Shown piece by piece: positions 1 to 11,467 of a stretch of DNA of 64,000 nt (position 1 is the first letter of the stretch; every line of letters starts with the position of its first letter). The stretch is from Hymenolepis diminuta (taxonomy: Eukaryota > Platyhelminthes > Cestoda > Cyclophyllidea > Hymenolepididae): NCBI GenBank assembly GCA_900708905.1, contig CAADRB010000084.1:225997-289996 (forward strand). Direction: 5' to 3'. The position numbers were made by a program, and so were the translations under genes. The notes beneath the pieces are model-generated. The model was not told the origin of the DNA. It was given only the letters and a program-made list of their open reading frames with translations, and did not search any database.

Positions 1-445
1 TTTCTAGATTGTTGGCTCTGCTAGATTACTACCAGAACTCCTAGTTGGTTACGTTATAGCAATACCTGAAACCCTACCGATATTGCTAGTCACTTCAGTT
101 GGTAACGAATTCGCATAAACATGAAATTTAATGCGCATATCCCGATTGCTGTATTTTAATATAGCGAACAAATCTGTTCTGACCTCACATACTTCAATGA
201 CTTTTTAGACTTTGTTGAACTGACGATATTTGTAGGCTCATCACCTAGGTAGGTTATTCACATCCAAGTGATTGTACCCTTGGTACGTGATGCTGCATAT
301 CTTGTTATGAACCAGTAAAGAAAAGTAAGCTTCCTATCTGTAACTTAAAACTCACCATCTTCTACATTTTTCTTGACGTTAAAATGAGAGCATAGTTAGC
401 CGCATTTTAAATCAAGTAGGAAGGGAAAGGTATTGATTAACCTAC
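1..445. other. left edge, no firm gene
   Basis: This is the region 3' of the last clear cullin-like exon on the minus strand. A short open stretch at about 245-337 on the minus strand is preceded by TTACAG and followed by GTGATG. It recalls the cullin segment around the KDVF..Y motif only vaguely, and joining it to the preceding exon creates a stop. I see nothing else here. Confidence 0.3.
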
Positions 446-1290
446 CATTCGTTCACGATAGTCAACAAATCATTTTCATTAGGTAAAGAAAGAGAACTTT
501 GAAACCCCGAGATTAGGCACTTCCCGAAATTACGAAATGCTTCACGAAAGTGGGCATTATTACGGAAGCATTCTTCTAGCAACTTTGCACACTTTCCTAC
601 AATCACCTCTAGTTCTTCGGCAATTATATGGTGATCCTGAAATAAGACGAAAAATTGATCACAATAAATGAAAACAGGGAAGATATTAACAGTGCAGGAG
701 ATCTTATACGTCTTACAGAATGTGTCGATTAAATACAGGATGACATTACCATAATCAAACACATAGTCTTCAACAGTTTTTAATTGTTAATTTTCGGGAA
801 GAATCAGAGTTGAAAAGCAAGTCATAAATTAACTTTATGCCTATAAACGTGAAGAGAAAATTAGGAAATTAAGAAATCGAGACAAATTCGCTAAGACCCA
901 TCTTCATAACCGTCACTGTGCATCAGATATTGCCTTTCGTCAATCAAACAGTACTCCAAACGCTGTTCTAATTTTAGAAGTTAATAATTTGGGAGATACA
1001 GTTTCTCTCTCCTCATTTTTTAATTGGTCAATTTTGGATAAAGAAGAGATAATCCAAAACGGTCTCTGCATCATAAAAATTGTATTTATTTGTAAAAATC
1101 CTCCAGTTTTCACTTTTTTTGGGTTCATAAAATTTCTTCATTGCATTCAAATATTAATTTAAGTAGCTCTGATATACCAATGGACTTCCATCAAACACAA
1201 CAGCAGGAGCCGAATTAGATTCAATTCCACCTTTGCATTCCTTAACGTGATTTTTTAATGATAGATTTAACAATTTTTGTCTGATAGAGT
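446..1290 (-). pseudogene. cullin-like gene fragment, partial or decayed
   Basis: Two minus-strand exons can be read. Exon A (1178 to about 1280 or 1290) has a GTATAT donor. Exon B (446-636) has a strong TTATTTCAG acceptor and a GTAGGT donor. They join in phase 0 across a 541-base intron. Exon B contains ECFRNNAHFREAF, which lines up with the cullin repeat segment SAFNNDAGFVAAL as I remember it. Exon A contains GGIESNSAPAVVFDGSP, which matches the preceding cullin segment (IE..GEAALNDP) in order and spacing. Cullins are scaffolds of RING ubiquitin ligases. The frame further upstream is interrupted (a TGA near 1300) and no convincing downstream exon is visible before the window edge, so this may be a pseudogene or the middle of a diverged gene. 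A more damaged copy lies at 12.3-13.4 kb. The family call rests on two short segments and memory only. Confidence 0.4.
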
Positions 1291-2250
1291 CTGATCAGCA
1301 TGCTTTCTCACACATGTTTCCCAATCTTTGGAGGAAAGAACTCAATTTTTAGTAAAAGAAAGTATGAAATCGATGGTGATGGTAAGACCACAAACACAAA
1401 CCTCTTCAACTGAGAAATTCAGTGGATCATTGGTCTAATAAGTACAGGACTTTAATGCAATTGGTAGTTATTACTAGTTGAAGTGACTCCCTTTTGAATG
1501 TTGTAGTAAAATCACAAGTATTCGAATTAATCCAGGTCATTTTATCATTTCTTCTGTGACCGGTTCCTTGAAGAAAACAGGGCTCAAGTTGGATATGAAA
1601 CCCAGTAATCTTTCAATTTGGGTTTACCTTCGGTTCATTAAGGCGAAATACATTCATCCGGTGCAAAGGGTAGGAGTGAAACTTAAATAAACCTGACTGA
1701 CATGGTTTGTTATTATCAAATGTATGAAAATTCATATAGAGCTAATTTCTTTTTACATTTATAAAAATCATTTGATAAATTTAGTTCAGCATCTAATCTC
1801 CCGATTATATAATTGTTCGTATTGGTATTAAGATGTTGAACTTTAAAATATTCGTCAGGTGCGCCTTTTACTCAGCACGAAAAATGCAGTAGTAATTTAT
1901 TACATGATGTAGAGTGTCTGATATAAAATTCGTATGCTTATTAAGTTAGCACGCATCTGAATCCATAAATGTAATGAAATGATTAAAAAGAATTAGTCAA
2001 AATCGGTTAAATAATTGCATCTATTCATACGATATATGATTTATTTACCATTTATAAGCACATTTAATTATTTACTATGAATAAAATTTATATAATAGTC
2101 ATAAATACGCATACAAAATAGGTAGATAGATCTGCAGATCTTAACACAAATACCGATCAATTGATTCCACCACTGCTTTGTTTAAGCTGACAAGGTCTTC
2201 ACATTTTTGGATTCGTATATGAAATTTCGCGATTAACTATCAGTAGAATA
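1291..2250. other. non-coding, tail of an old duplication
   Basis: No exon could be recognised. The left part, to about 1480, still resembles 13,300-13,450, for example the shared GAAAGAACTCAATT run near 1335 and 13,325. The remainder, up to the start codon of the coiled-coil gene, is A+T-rich with no feature I can support. Confidence 0.5.
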
Positions 2251-2712
2251 ATGTCAACAGATGAAATAACTCGACCTTTAAATGAATTATTTGAAAAGAT
2301 TTATCAGACTGAGAAAGAGACACTTGAGACACAGCAAAGAATGCGAAACTGTAATTTACTATATTTTGTAATATCATTACTAGTGAAAAAACAAATCAAT
2401 ACTCTAAGGAATAACATCCAACAATTGAGGCAAAGTATGCACGAAAAGGAGGTCGATATGACCGAGCAGGTAATGTAATACCACTTTATTATAAAAATTG
2501 TTCAGCATGCCAAATTAGCAATTATTCAGAATCAGTTGGTGGTATTTCAGGAAAAAAAGAAAACTCTGTCTTCCACCCTGAAGGAATTAGAAGCAGAGTG
2601 CGTAACCAAAGCAGAAGAGAAGGATGCACTGCAAAAGGAACATAATAACAAGCATAATGCCTTTTGTGCAGCGGTCGAAAATCTTGAAAAAGTGTTTCAA
2701 AACGGTGCATGA
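2251..2712 (+). CDS. small coiled-coil protein, with a 33-base intron
   Basis: Reading: exon 1 at 2251 to about 2352, a 33-base intron of the form GTAATTTAC...TTACTAG near 2353-2385, exon 2 to 2469, a second intron from 2470 (GTAATG) to 2529 or 2550, and a last exon ending at TGA 2710-2712. Both 3' sites of the second intron keep the frame. The product is about 118-125 residues, rich in Lys, Glu and Gln with heptad-like leucines throughout (ELFEKIYQTEKETLE, KELEAECVTKAEEKD), and has no signal peptide or membrane segment. The 33-base intron is divisible by three. Left unspliced it would insert a hydrophobic run (LLYFVISLLV) that interrupts the coiled coil, which argues that it is normally removed. 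The gene might continue past 2712: a weak GTGCAT donor at 2705 and a TTTACAG acceptor at 2837 could add an exon ending at a stop at 2915-2917. I do not recognise the family. It converges on EXOC8. Confidence 0.6.
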
Positions 2713-2935
2713 GTTTGATTTTTGAACAAATTTTTTCAAACATTTCTTATCACTAACTGTTTCTGTCAATTTTTAAACACCGCGTGGTTTTCTCGCATCC
2801 ACATTTCAATGACGAAGATGAAAATATGAATTTACAGCGACGTCTCCTTCCCACACTCAAATTCCACATTACGCATTTTTGCAATATTTGAATGTTGCCC
2901 TCAATTTTCAAATATAAAACATCGCACAATTTTAA

Positions 2936-2945
2936 TTTATTTATT
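2936..2945 (-). terminator. overlapping AATAAA signals for EXOC8
   Basis: On the minus strand two overlapping AATAAA hexamers (2936-2941 and 2940-2945) lie about 63-72 bases downstream of the EXOC8 stop codon. This is a normal position for a polyadenylation signal. The site is inferred; no cleavage evidence is available. Confidence 0.5.
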
Positions 2946-2978
2946 CTAGTGAAAATTAGCAATCATAAAGCGATTTAT

Positions 2979-2984
2979 AATAAA
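2979..2984 (+). terminator. AATAAA signal for the coiled-coil gene
   Basis: A plus-strand AATAAA lies about 265 bases after TGA 2710-2712, and about 62 bases after the alternative stop at 2915-2917. If used, the two convergent transcripts would overlap at their 3' ends, because the minus-strand signal lies at 2936-2945. Confidence 0.35.
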
Positions 2985-3007
2985 ACATGGTTCAGAATTA
3001 TGTAATT

Positions 3008-6000
3008 TTAGTTTTGGCTTCCACGAAGAACTCTTTTGAAGTCCTTTGTGACCGCTATCACAGCCGGATGTTCAGCACAGTTCATTGTTATAGCAACTTT
3101 CGGAATCACTTTGGATGTAAAGAAGTGCAGATTCACCAAAATTGGTTGGTTCTAAAGCGAAGAGTAAATCTGCACATTATTTCAATATTGGTGCGCATAT
3201 ATACTACTTATAAGGAATATCTACCTCATCTTGTGTCTTTGCAGCGGCAAATGCGCGAGAATAGACCTCCAAATCTGCACGTAGCATATTTGCTAATGTT
3301 GAGGCACAACATTCCTGTAGTTCAACACAGTCAAATCGAGCACAGGCGTGGGCAAAATGTGACAAAGAACGAGTTGTCTGAGTTGTAAAGTTAGATAAAC
3401 CACCTCTGCTGCCTTAAGAAAAAAAGAAATAGCATTAGTTTACTAAAAAAATCTAAGACAATTTAACCTAAACTTACCAGCTAAGCTTTGTTTAGCTTCA
3501 GGAAAACCAGCTTCTGCCATTGTCTTTACATTTGCGTCAGTATTTCCTGAAGGGCGCCAATTTTCCTTCTAAAAATTAGGGATAGTAAGGGAGTAGTTTT
3601 TTCCCAACGGAACACAAAGCTCATCAAAGACAAAATTTTGATCAAAATGATATTTGCATAAGAGGGGTAAATACAAAGACATTATCTATCAATAGCCCTG
3701 TAAATCTCAAGATGGAAATTGTACCAACTCCCAATATTTTGAAATTGATAAATTTGTGTACATGCCCATAAGAAAAATGTAAACTTGTTTGTAAAACATG
3801 GGAAAATCCCTTGCACCTGAGAACTAATACTTGCATCAGTCACCCAGTCAAATGTCTCTTCGTAGCTGAGCTTAAGCTGAACAGAATAAATACAAAGGCC
3901 TCCTCAAGAATCCCTCAACTCGTAAAGGCCTCACAAACATGGGTATGCGTAAATCGTCGGATCTCTAAATTTCAAAATCAGTTTCCCTCTTCTCACTAAT
4001 ACTGTAGGTTATATATCCCTAGAATTTAGAGTTCAATATTCGTAACTGTGAAAAGGAAGCCAACAGATTTTTGAAGAAACGTTAACGTCAGTGAATTGTG
4101 CTCTTGAAGTTTAAGGATTATGAATTGTTAACTATTCCTTTAATTTGGCTATCAGTTTTTGGTAGATATTAAACCCCAACACCACATTTGTTTTCTTTGC
4201 ACCCCTTGCTTTTCCCTCTCTCAGCTATAATACTTTCTTTTACAGTTCTATAAATCTGGGCTTGAAAACATACTTACAGAGGCCCGATGTTCTACAGCAT
4301 CTCTATAGACTCTTCCTTGTTCTTCTACTGCCTTTTGCCACGATTTGAGAAGGCAGTTGTCCAAAGTCGACTTTACATCCACTCCGATTAAATCAGTAGC
4401 CTAAATAAGTGCAAAAAACTAGTTGGGCATTTAAAATGAACGTTAATTTCAGTAAGCGACAAAGTTTACTTTCTTTGCATGGGCATGAATACGTTCGCTA
4501 GCACAAGCCATTGCGTAGAAAGATATCGATCGACTATCAATGAGAATGACCTTTAATTGATTGCAGAACCGAACCATCTCCTCCAAAACCCAACTGCAGA
4601 GCTCTGCAATTAGCCAGATAAAATTAATTTTTACACATAACTGAATCATAAAAGTGGGATATCGCCACTTACTTGATGTAACAACATCATCTAGTCCAAC
4701 AAAGTCAGGTTGCTTCCTCAACTGTTCAATAAGTTGGTTCCACTCTGCGACGGATTCAACCAGTCCACGATGAAAAACAAAGGAGAGTCGATTGAGATAG
4801 ACCAATTGATTGCCCTCTTGGCGTACTCCTCGAATCAAACTGGTTCCAATGACACCTGATCGATAAGTGAGGAAGAGATGAAGAGCCAATACCGTCTTGC
4901 CCAATTCTGACAGATGAATCGCAGCAGAGTGAACTGATTGGCTAGCACCTAAGGGAAGAAAAAATATATCAATGAACTCAAAGCAAATGGACTTTAGATA
5001 ATTCACCCAAGTCGAATAAGCAGGCCGACCGCCAAGGACAGAATTAAGAGGGGAGAATTAGTAATGCTGCGTTTTAAGAGGTTGAAAATGAAAAAAATAA
5101 TTGTGAAACACAATAAAATTTGAGAAACAAAACTCTGTAACTGATAACTGATCTTTAAATGGGCAAAGAGAAGACAGCTATCCATCTTTACTTGCCGCGG
5201 ATTTTCATGCATGACTTAGATGACTTAAATGTAATGCTACTGAAATGAATTCAGTAAAATTAAAAAAGGGGGAGAGGTTGCATTAGTGCGCAAAGTTCAT
5301 GCAGAGAAATTAAAAAAGGGAGAAATAAAAGTGCGTTACCAGAGAAAGGATCAGGATTGTACTTACCAATAGAGCCCATGCAGGCTAAATTAACTTAAAA
5401 GAACAGGTGTAGGTGTTTAGGTTCCTGCTGATTATTTCGAGGATGAAACAAAACGAACTATGAAGAGGTATACTACTCGCATGGATTCAGTAAAATACAT
5501 CTTTTCCAGTTTTACAAATCCGATAGCGATTCCCCCCGCAGTCAATGCTTAAGTTTGTATACTGGAGTGTCTCTACAACTACCAACTTATATCGCATTAT
5601 CGCTGCAAGTGACTTGATTTGTTCCTTCTGTAAGTCATCAAGCAGGTTGTTACTGAGGATATTATAGTAGGCTAAGCAGGCAACCTCGTCGGCCAATAGA
5701 GAACGTGGACGTACAGGGACTGACGAGAAACTTGAACCTTAAAGATAATAAACTTCTATCCCATGCTATTTTAGATGAACGTAGTCATTGTGGCTAGATG
5801 GTTGCTTACTTTCACTCTTGTGTCTCAGTGGTTTTTTGGTCCAGTTTTTTATCTTTCTTACTCTTATGACTCTTCATTTCATCTCGCCTGGTCTATAAGA
5901 TGTCCAATAATAATAAATCTTTATTTAGGCATCGCTTCCCACACTTAAATACATGGGACTATAGGTCCACAACATAACTTCTTAATATCTATATCATACG

Positions 6001-9000
6001 TCAGTGTAAGGATAAGGAGACTCATCTATTAACAATCGTTCTTCAACAGAGGCAGATGGGATATACTTAACATTTTTTCTGATGCTTAATGGTTAGCGCG
6101 ATGTTTATCCTCACTCTTTTACGTAATACGAGAACTAGGGGTAATCGAATACTTTTCATCTGGTGGTTTATACATAGGAACATATTAAAGCAACCTTATA
6201 CTTGAAGACTCAAGTGGCATAGTTTTACTTCCCCAATGAAGATGCCAGCATTAAAGCTTATGATACAGATATCGCCGTTTAAAAGGGGATAGCACAATTA
6301 CAACTTACCATATCGATCTGCCGCCCTAGTAAGTTCCTCCTGTAATACAGCAGACAGGTTTGCCGCCCTCGACTCAACTCTTTCTCTCAGCTTGATTAGT
6401 CCGAGGGCAGCTGCTGACGCATGCGACTGTTGATGCTGCTGATTGGAGTCTGAAGGAATGAGTTGGCCCAATCGACGTCTGGCTTGGGCGATAAGACGAG
6501 CCGCTTTGGCGAAATCGCGAACAGCTACTGCCACGTCGACATCTTCAGGAGCCTCCCAGAGCCAGGCGTCTTCAGTCAGGCTCATTGGCGGTGCGGCCAC
6601 GTTGAAGGAGTCCACATGGAAGGCTGAAAATTGGAGAGGGAAAGGAAACATGAGAGAACCAACAAACTTGATGAGGTTGCCTGGATAAATCAATAACCGA
6701 AATTCTATGCGGTTCTTTAAGTATTTAGTACTTATGATGAATTATCTCAATATTCTCACTGAATAGACTGGAATAGGAAGGTTGCTTTCAAATTATTTAA
6801 TGGTGGCAATGTCAAGTAAAAAGTTACATAACAGAATTCAGATTAACAATCTAGGATAGGTAAAAGCCGGTCAATTCAAAGAAAGAAAAAACTGTATAAG
6901 CCAACCCAGTGGAGAGTTTATTGTCAACTAGTGTTGAGCAATTGGAAGTAGACTAAGGTAGCAATCTTACCTACCCAGTAGGGAAACAGTCACCAACGGG
7001 CAGACCAACATGGACATACAGTGCATCAATGAGAAGCTAGGACCTGAGACATACTGAATGCCAAAATTCCACGCCGAATTAGACGGAAGACACCACTACG
7101 ACAAAATGGTTGCTTTCTCTCAGTCTTGTATCTTTTAATTTTTCTTAGTCCATTTTCATTGCTCATAGAGATCTATATATTCTTTCCTTCTATCACATCT
7201 ACCAATAAATAAATGGCAATGGTGTCAAAGGTGAGAATCATTAAGGCGCATTGGTCGCAGTGCACGTTTCCCATGTCAGAGGTCACGGGTTCGATTCAAA
7301 TCGACGGAATGGCCAACAGTACTAGCTAATATAGAGAATGGTAGAATACGGATACCTCGCCAGAAAGGCTCCATAATGCTACCCTCTATCCTAGATGAGT
7401 GTTAAAAATGCTTTCTTAATTGGGCCTGGAAATTATAAGCTTCATATAAAGCAGGTTTTAATTAAGAATATTTTAAAATCCCCGTTATTACATTTTATTA
7501 TTATCCACATCAGAGGAGAAAAAGTTACAATTTTAAATTGTAGGAAGCAACTTAAATCAGTTAACAGAAAGTCCAATAAGTGATAAGGCGGAGGGAATCA
7601 AAATGATACTAGGAACAACTTCAAGGTATCAAAGATTCTTCATTTGAATTTTGGGTTCGAGTTGCGCAATGGGTAACTTACGTTCAAAAATTTAAATTTC
7701 ATGATTTGTCTCCTGAATTGCACCAAATGCTTCTCAATGATATTCAGCACTTATTGGTCGTTTTTAAATAAAGAATGATCGGTCCTACCGTTTCAATTCA
7801 TTTTTCTTTCAATGGTTGAGAATGCAAAATAATATGATATTCAACAGCTTACACTTTTAACATAGCAGAGAAAAGAAAGGTAAAAATTTTAAGTTGGCGG
7901 AACTCTGTAAGCCAAATTAAAACACTTACCATATCATTAATGCATAAATCTATTAAACTCTTATTAAATACATTTATTGTACTGATTGTGAGCTTCTGCG
8001 GGTTTGCAGAAGCATCCACCCTCAAACTATGTACTAATACGGAATTTCAGATTCTTTTTTTGGTACGTGAAAATTTTGCTTGAATTAAACCGCAGCGGCA
8101 ATAACCGTATCAAGCTTGAAATAAAATAAGCTCACTGAAGTTGTAATTAACTTAGCCCGTTGATAGTATAAAACTGATGCGAATGATGAACTAGAGATGA
8201 ATGCTCGGAGTGACGGTTTTCGAATCCTTGAGCTATAAAGATATAGCGAAGTAGGACACTTTTGGCAAACAGAGGATGATGTAAACAAACCTTATGTCAA
8301 TTATAACAGTAAACACATCGTTAATTCAGAAAACAGGATAATTACGGGATTCGACAAACACATGACAAATAAAATAGCGATTATGAGATTCAGCGGAGTA
8401 ACATACGAGATTCTCAAGATGAAGCTTAAGGATTCACCTTGAGTGGCCTTGCTATGTTAAGATAGTTCTGCTGTTTCGTCATGTTGGTTCTTGCCATCCT
8501 GCTATTTTATCAAATGGAAACAAATACTGACCAACCATCCGAGTTCATCCCATGGTAGGTGAACTCAAGACGTCGTGGATACGAAGTCACTAAGGAACTC
8601 AGGAAATAAAACTTGACATTTGAACTTTGGAATATAATAATAAGTAGTCCCCTATACCTAATAAGTAAGAAGTATACAGTCTGAATCTGATAATGGGATG
8701 AAGAAAAACTTTTATCGTCTGTTTCTACTCGATTCCCTTCTTTAACTTCTAATTAAAATACTTCACATTCACCCTTGTTAAAATGCCTTGCCTAGAATAT
8801 GTTCTCCAGAGCTAGTATCATACATGAGCCCTGGCTATTAGAAGAACATTCCTCACTAACCGATACCAACGAACAGCACAATAACCCTAAAGACGGGAGT
8901 GAAAGTCACACTTAATAATGAAACTTGGTGCATACTTTCAGGATAACAAATAGAGCGGAAAAAAGTTATTTATCAAAAAGGACAACTCCAGAATATCCCT

Positions 9001-10205
9001 TCTCACAAAACAACGTTTAAGTCACGATTACTAACTTACGATTAACTCGAGTAGTGGTAGTGCTAATAGTATGTGGTCTCTCCCGCCGGATAAAATCCGC
9101 TATTTCAGGAATAGTTCCAGCCAGTGCTTCAAAACACATCGTATCCACTTCAGGTGTGGCGTCTACACTCATAAGCGACATTGTACGACTCTGATTGGAA
9201 TCGAGTCCATCGGAATTCAGTTCTCCATCATTTTCTGCGACAAAATCGGCTTTCGGTTCCACTTCCACTTCATCAGTTGGAACTCCAGTAAGATGGAGTC
9301 GTTTCACTTCATCAATTGTTGAAATGAGAGCCCTTTTGGCCTTTATCGATTCTACTTGAAAGACCCGGCTATCAGGAAAAACAAGAAGTTGGACCAGATT
9401 CAAAGGAGCTACTTTTTGGGAATCTGTGGTTTTGACGTCTACCACCACAACATTCTCAATCTCATAGAGGGCTTGCTTTTTATATCGTCGCATCTCATAG
9501 GAATCATATTGCTTTTTGGCGACTAGAACAAAATCACTGAGGACAAAAAGGTGAATGTAGCCCAGTTTGCTGTAAGTGATAGGATTGACTTCGATTGCAT
9601 CGGCATCAAAGAGAAGTTGCCTCGTTGAATCTTTAACCAAATTCTAAAATATCAATAATAAGTAATAAGCACATCTTACCGAAACGCCATCAACTGAACT
9701 CAATAGAGAAGAAATACCGCAATTCATTTTAGGGAAATTTTTCTCGTCATTACTGGAATTGTTATCTAAAGAACACATTATATGTCATGTTGAAAGTCTA
9801 CCATCTCGAAAAAGAGACTTCTCAGCCAGAGCTGAGCAGAGGCGCTTTTGCTCGACAAGTTGATTGTCTAGTTGGTGCATCATTGTAGAGAGAACTGTTA
9901 CGGCTTTGCTTGCATCAATAAATAACTTGAAGTTATTGAAAATGGCCTTTTTCATTTGAGCGGATGCCTCATCAGTCATTCTGTTCAAATCAGTTAGGGT
10001 TTGGAGAATTTCAGCACCACCATTTTTAGAGACTTTGGATATAACTATTCGGGAAGGGATAAAAAATATTATTAAACTCGGAATATTAACTGTTTGCCCT
10101 CTTCACATAAATGACAAACATAAATTTACATTTGCTGACATCAAGATCGGGTTTATTGAAAACTCGTTTCAATCCTGCTAGGGTATTCGGTTCTACTTCC
10201 GCCAT
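3008..10205 (-). CDS. EXOC8: exocyst complex component 8 (Exo84), 11 exons
   Basis: Exocyst subunit that helps tether secretory vesicles to the plasma membrane and, in other animals, binds Ral GTPase through its PH domain. Exons on the minus strand: 10205-10130, 10044-9802, 9765-9680, 9643-9040, 6623-6309, 4948-4673, 4603-4470, 4400-4278, 3568-3478, 3412-3225 and 3151-3008 (stop 3010-3008). All joins have GT/AG ends and the phases close exactly to 759 residues, against 725 in human. An in-frame TAA lies just upstream of the ATG. Residues about 26-106 form the N-terminal helical region. The PH domain begins near residue 137 (LFDADAIEVNP, LLVFPDSRVFQVES). The C-terminal helical domain follows (APEDVDVAVAVRDF, then HLSELGKTVLALHLFL). 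Introns 2 and 3 are only 36 bases; introns 4 (2416) and 5 (1360) are long. Intron 4 carries a repeat insertion at 7.2-7.9 kb. A TTATTTATTCTCAG acceptor at 10236 suggests a 5'-UTR intron or trans-splice site. The first and last exons are the least certain. Confidence 0.93.
5487..5737 (-). other. possible alternative exon inside EXOC8 intron 5
   Basis: On the gene's own strand, an acceptor (TTATCTTTAAG) at 5738 is followed by 83 open codons to a TGA at 5489-5487, with balanced codon use unlike the surrounding intron. Its phase fits the end of exon 5, so splicing exon 5 into it would keep the frame. The isoform would then end after residues including SLLADEVACLAYYNILS and lose the C-terminal exocyst domain. 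A GTAACA donor within it could instead make it an internal cassette in phase with exon 6. I find no resemblance to human EXOC8 in this stretch, so it could also be chance. Confidence 0.25.
7243..7875 (+). mobile_element. tRNA-headed repeat, full copy (head and body)
   Basis: The head (7243-7410) has a tRNA-like A box (GGCGCATTGG, near 7244) and B box (GGTTCGATTC, 7288-7297). It is followed by a shared segment (GAATGGCCAACAGTACTAG...) and a GGGCCTGGAAATTATAAG motif near 7420. The body (about 7490-7875) shares long stretches with 16,305-16,690, in the same order, including GAAAGTCCAATAAGTGATAA and a terminal TAACATAGCAG. It lies in EXOC8 intron 4, antisense to the gene. The Pol III-type promoter suggests a SINE-like retroelement. 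The anticodon arm is too decayed to name a parent tRNA. Confidence 0.7.
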
Positions 10206-11467
10206 CACTTATAAATTCACCATAAAATGCTACTGCTGAGAATAAATAACCAGTATGGATTGAACAAGGCAAAGTATTTCCAGTGCATCTAAAGTTTATC
10301 GTTGAGTTCACTTTTGTTTCTTAAAAACGCCGTCATTTATCGACTTAAATATGTTTTAGAATTTATTTTTGTGTTTTGTTTTATAGGCGGAACTAATAGC
10401 CTCACAATCCATTATTATAATATGTATCTGACGGTGAATTTTTTCATTTACGCTTACTTTGAAATTGAATTAAATTTATATTTAAATGGAAGGGAGCTTA
10501 ATCTTTCCGGATTAGGAGTGTTTATTATCGATTGCCCTTTTCAAAGGAACGTTTGAAGTCTACCTAAAGTGTGCCTTCATTAAAGAGAAATAAGTTCATA
10601 AATTATAACTATTTGATTATTTGAGCCTACTATTAATGACGACATTATATTTGTTTCGAAAATTTTAGCTTAGTTTTCTAAAAAAAATGCCATTAGGATT
10701 TCCTGAATAATGTGGTAGAACATATTTAGGGTGGGAGATACCTCATTTATTTAAGCTGTAGTTTTTTCGATGATTAGAACTTTCAAGGTCATCAAAGGCT
10801 TTTAGCAGTGGTACCACATCAAATTTGTTAAAAGAAGGCTTTAATTAAGGTTTATAATTATAGTTTTATTATAATTTTACAGTCTCTAAGGCGTAAGAGC
10901 AAAAATTATGCAAAATTTATGTAGTGGTAAGTCTGAATTTCAATAGAACAACTTTTCATTCTACTACCTCACACTTAATAGGACAGGAAATTTATCTCAT
11001 TCTCTCAATGAAGGATTTTATGTTGGTTTTATTTCACAAAAGTATAGGCAGTTAGAGTATTCTAAGAGAGAATCAAGGTTAGAAATTATTCAAGGAGCAT
11101 CATCTACTCCAAATGGTTGCTCTGATAGCTGTTCTCACACTTTGGTTCAAAAATTTCTCACTTACTACTAACTTTAAGTTTTCTATGAAAACCTCCTTCG
11201 TGGGAAATTTAATCTCTAAGCAACTGCTTGAGCTCTTTTAATCAAATGAAAGTCATACAGTCGTATTGTTCTTCTAGATTAGGACTTCATCGGAATATTA
11301 CGTGTGGTGAAACGTGTTCTACCATTTTAAAATCAAACTTCCTAGATTTATAAAGTTTATTAACACAGACTCGGAAGGAGACTGAGGCGGGGACAAATAT
11401 TTAATGATTAGGAAGGAATTTAGATTAGACAGAAGCCTTGTCATCAGTGAAGTGCATATATTTGGGG
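10206..11467. other. intergenic, nothing recognised
   Basis: This is the upstream flank of EXOC8. Very A+T-rich, with only short open stretches lacking ATG starts. I see no clear promoter motif beyond TATTTAA-like runs near 10,345 on the minus strand. Confidence 0.4.

Noticed and set aside
2987..3388. 133-codon open frame on the plus strand
   Set aside because: It lies exactly opposite the last two EXOC8 exons, whose minus-strand reading matches the family and closes in phase. It is an antisense shadow.
5003..5212. 69-codon open frame on the minus strand in EXOC8 intron 5
   Set aside because: Very hydrophobic A+T-rich wording, and no splice signals that fit the EXOC8 phase.
7243..7320. Functional tRNA gene
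   Set aside because: A and B boxes are present, but the acceptor and anticodon stems do not pair and the same head recurs with other sequence attached, so it is a repeat head.
8085..8288. 67-codon open frame in EXOC8 intron 4
   Set aside because: It has no ATG start, no fitting splice sites, and the exons on both sides already join in phase.
10302..10556. 84-codon plus-strand frame upstream of EXOC8
   Set aside because: No ATG start; composition is that of A+T-rich intergenic DNA.
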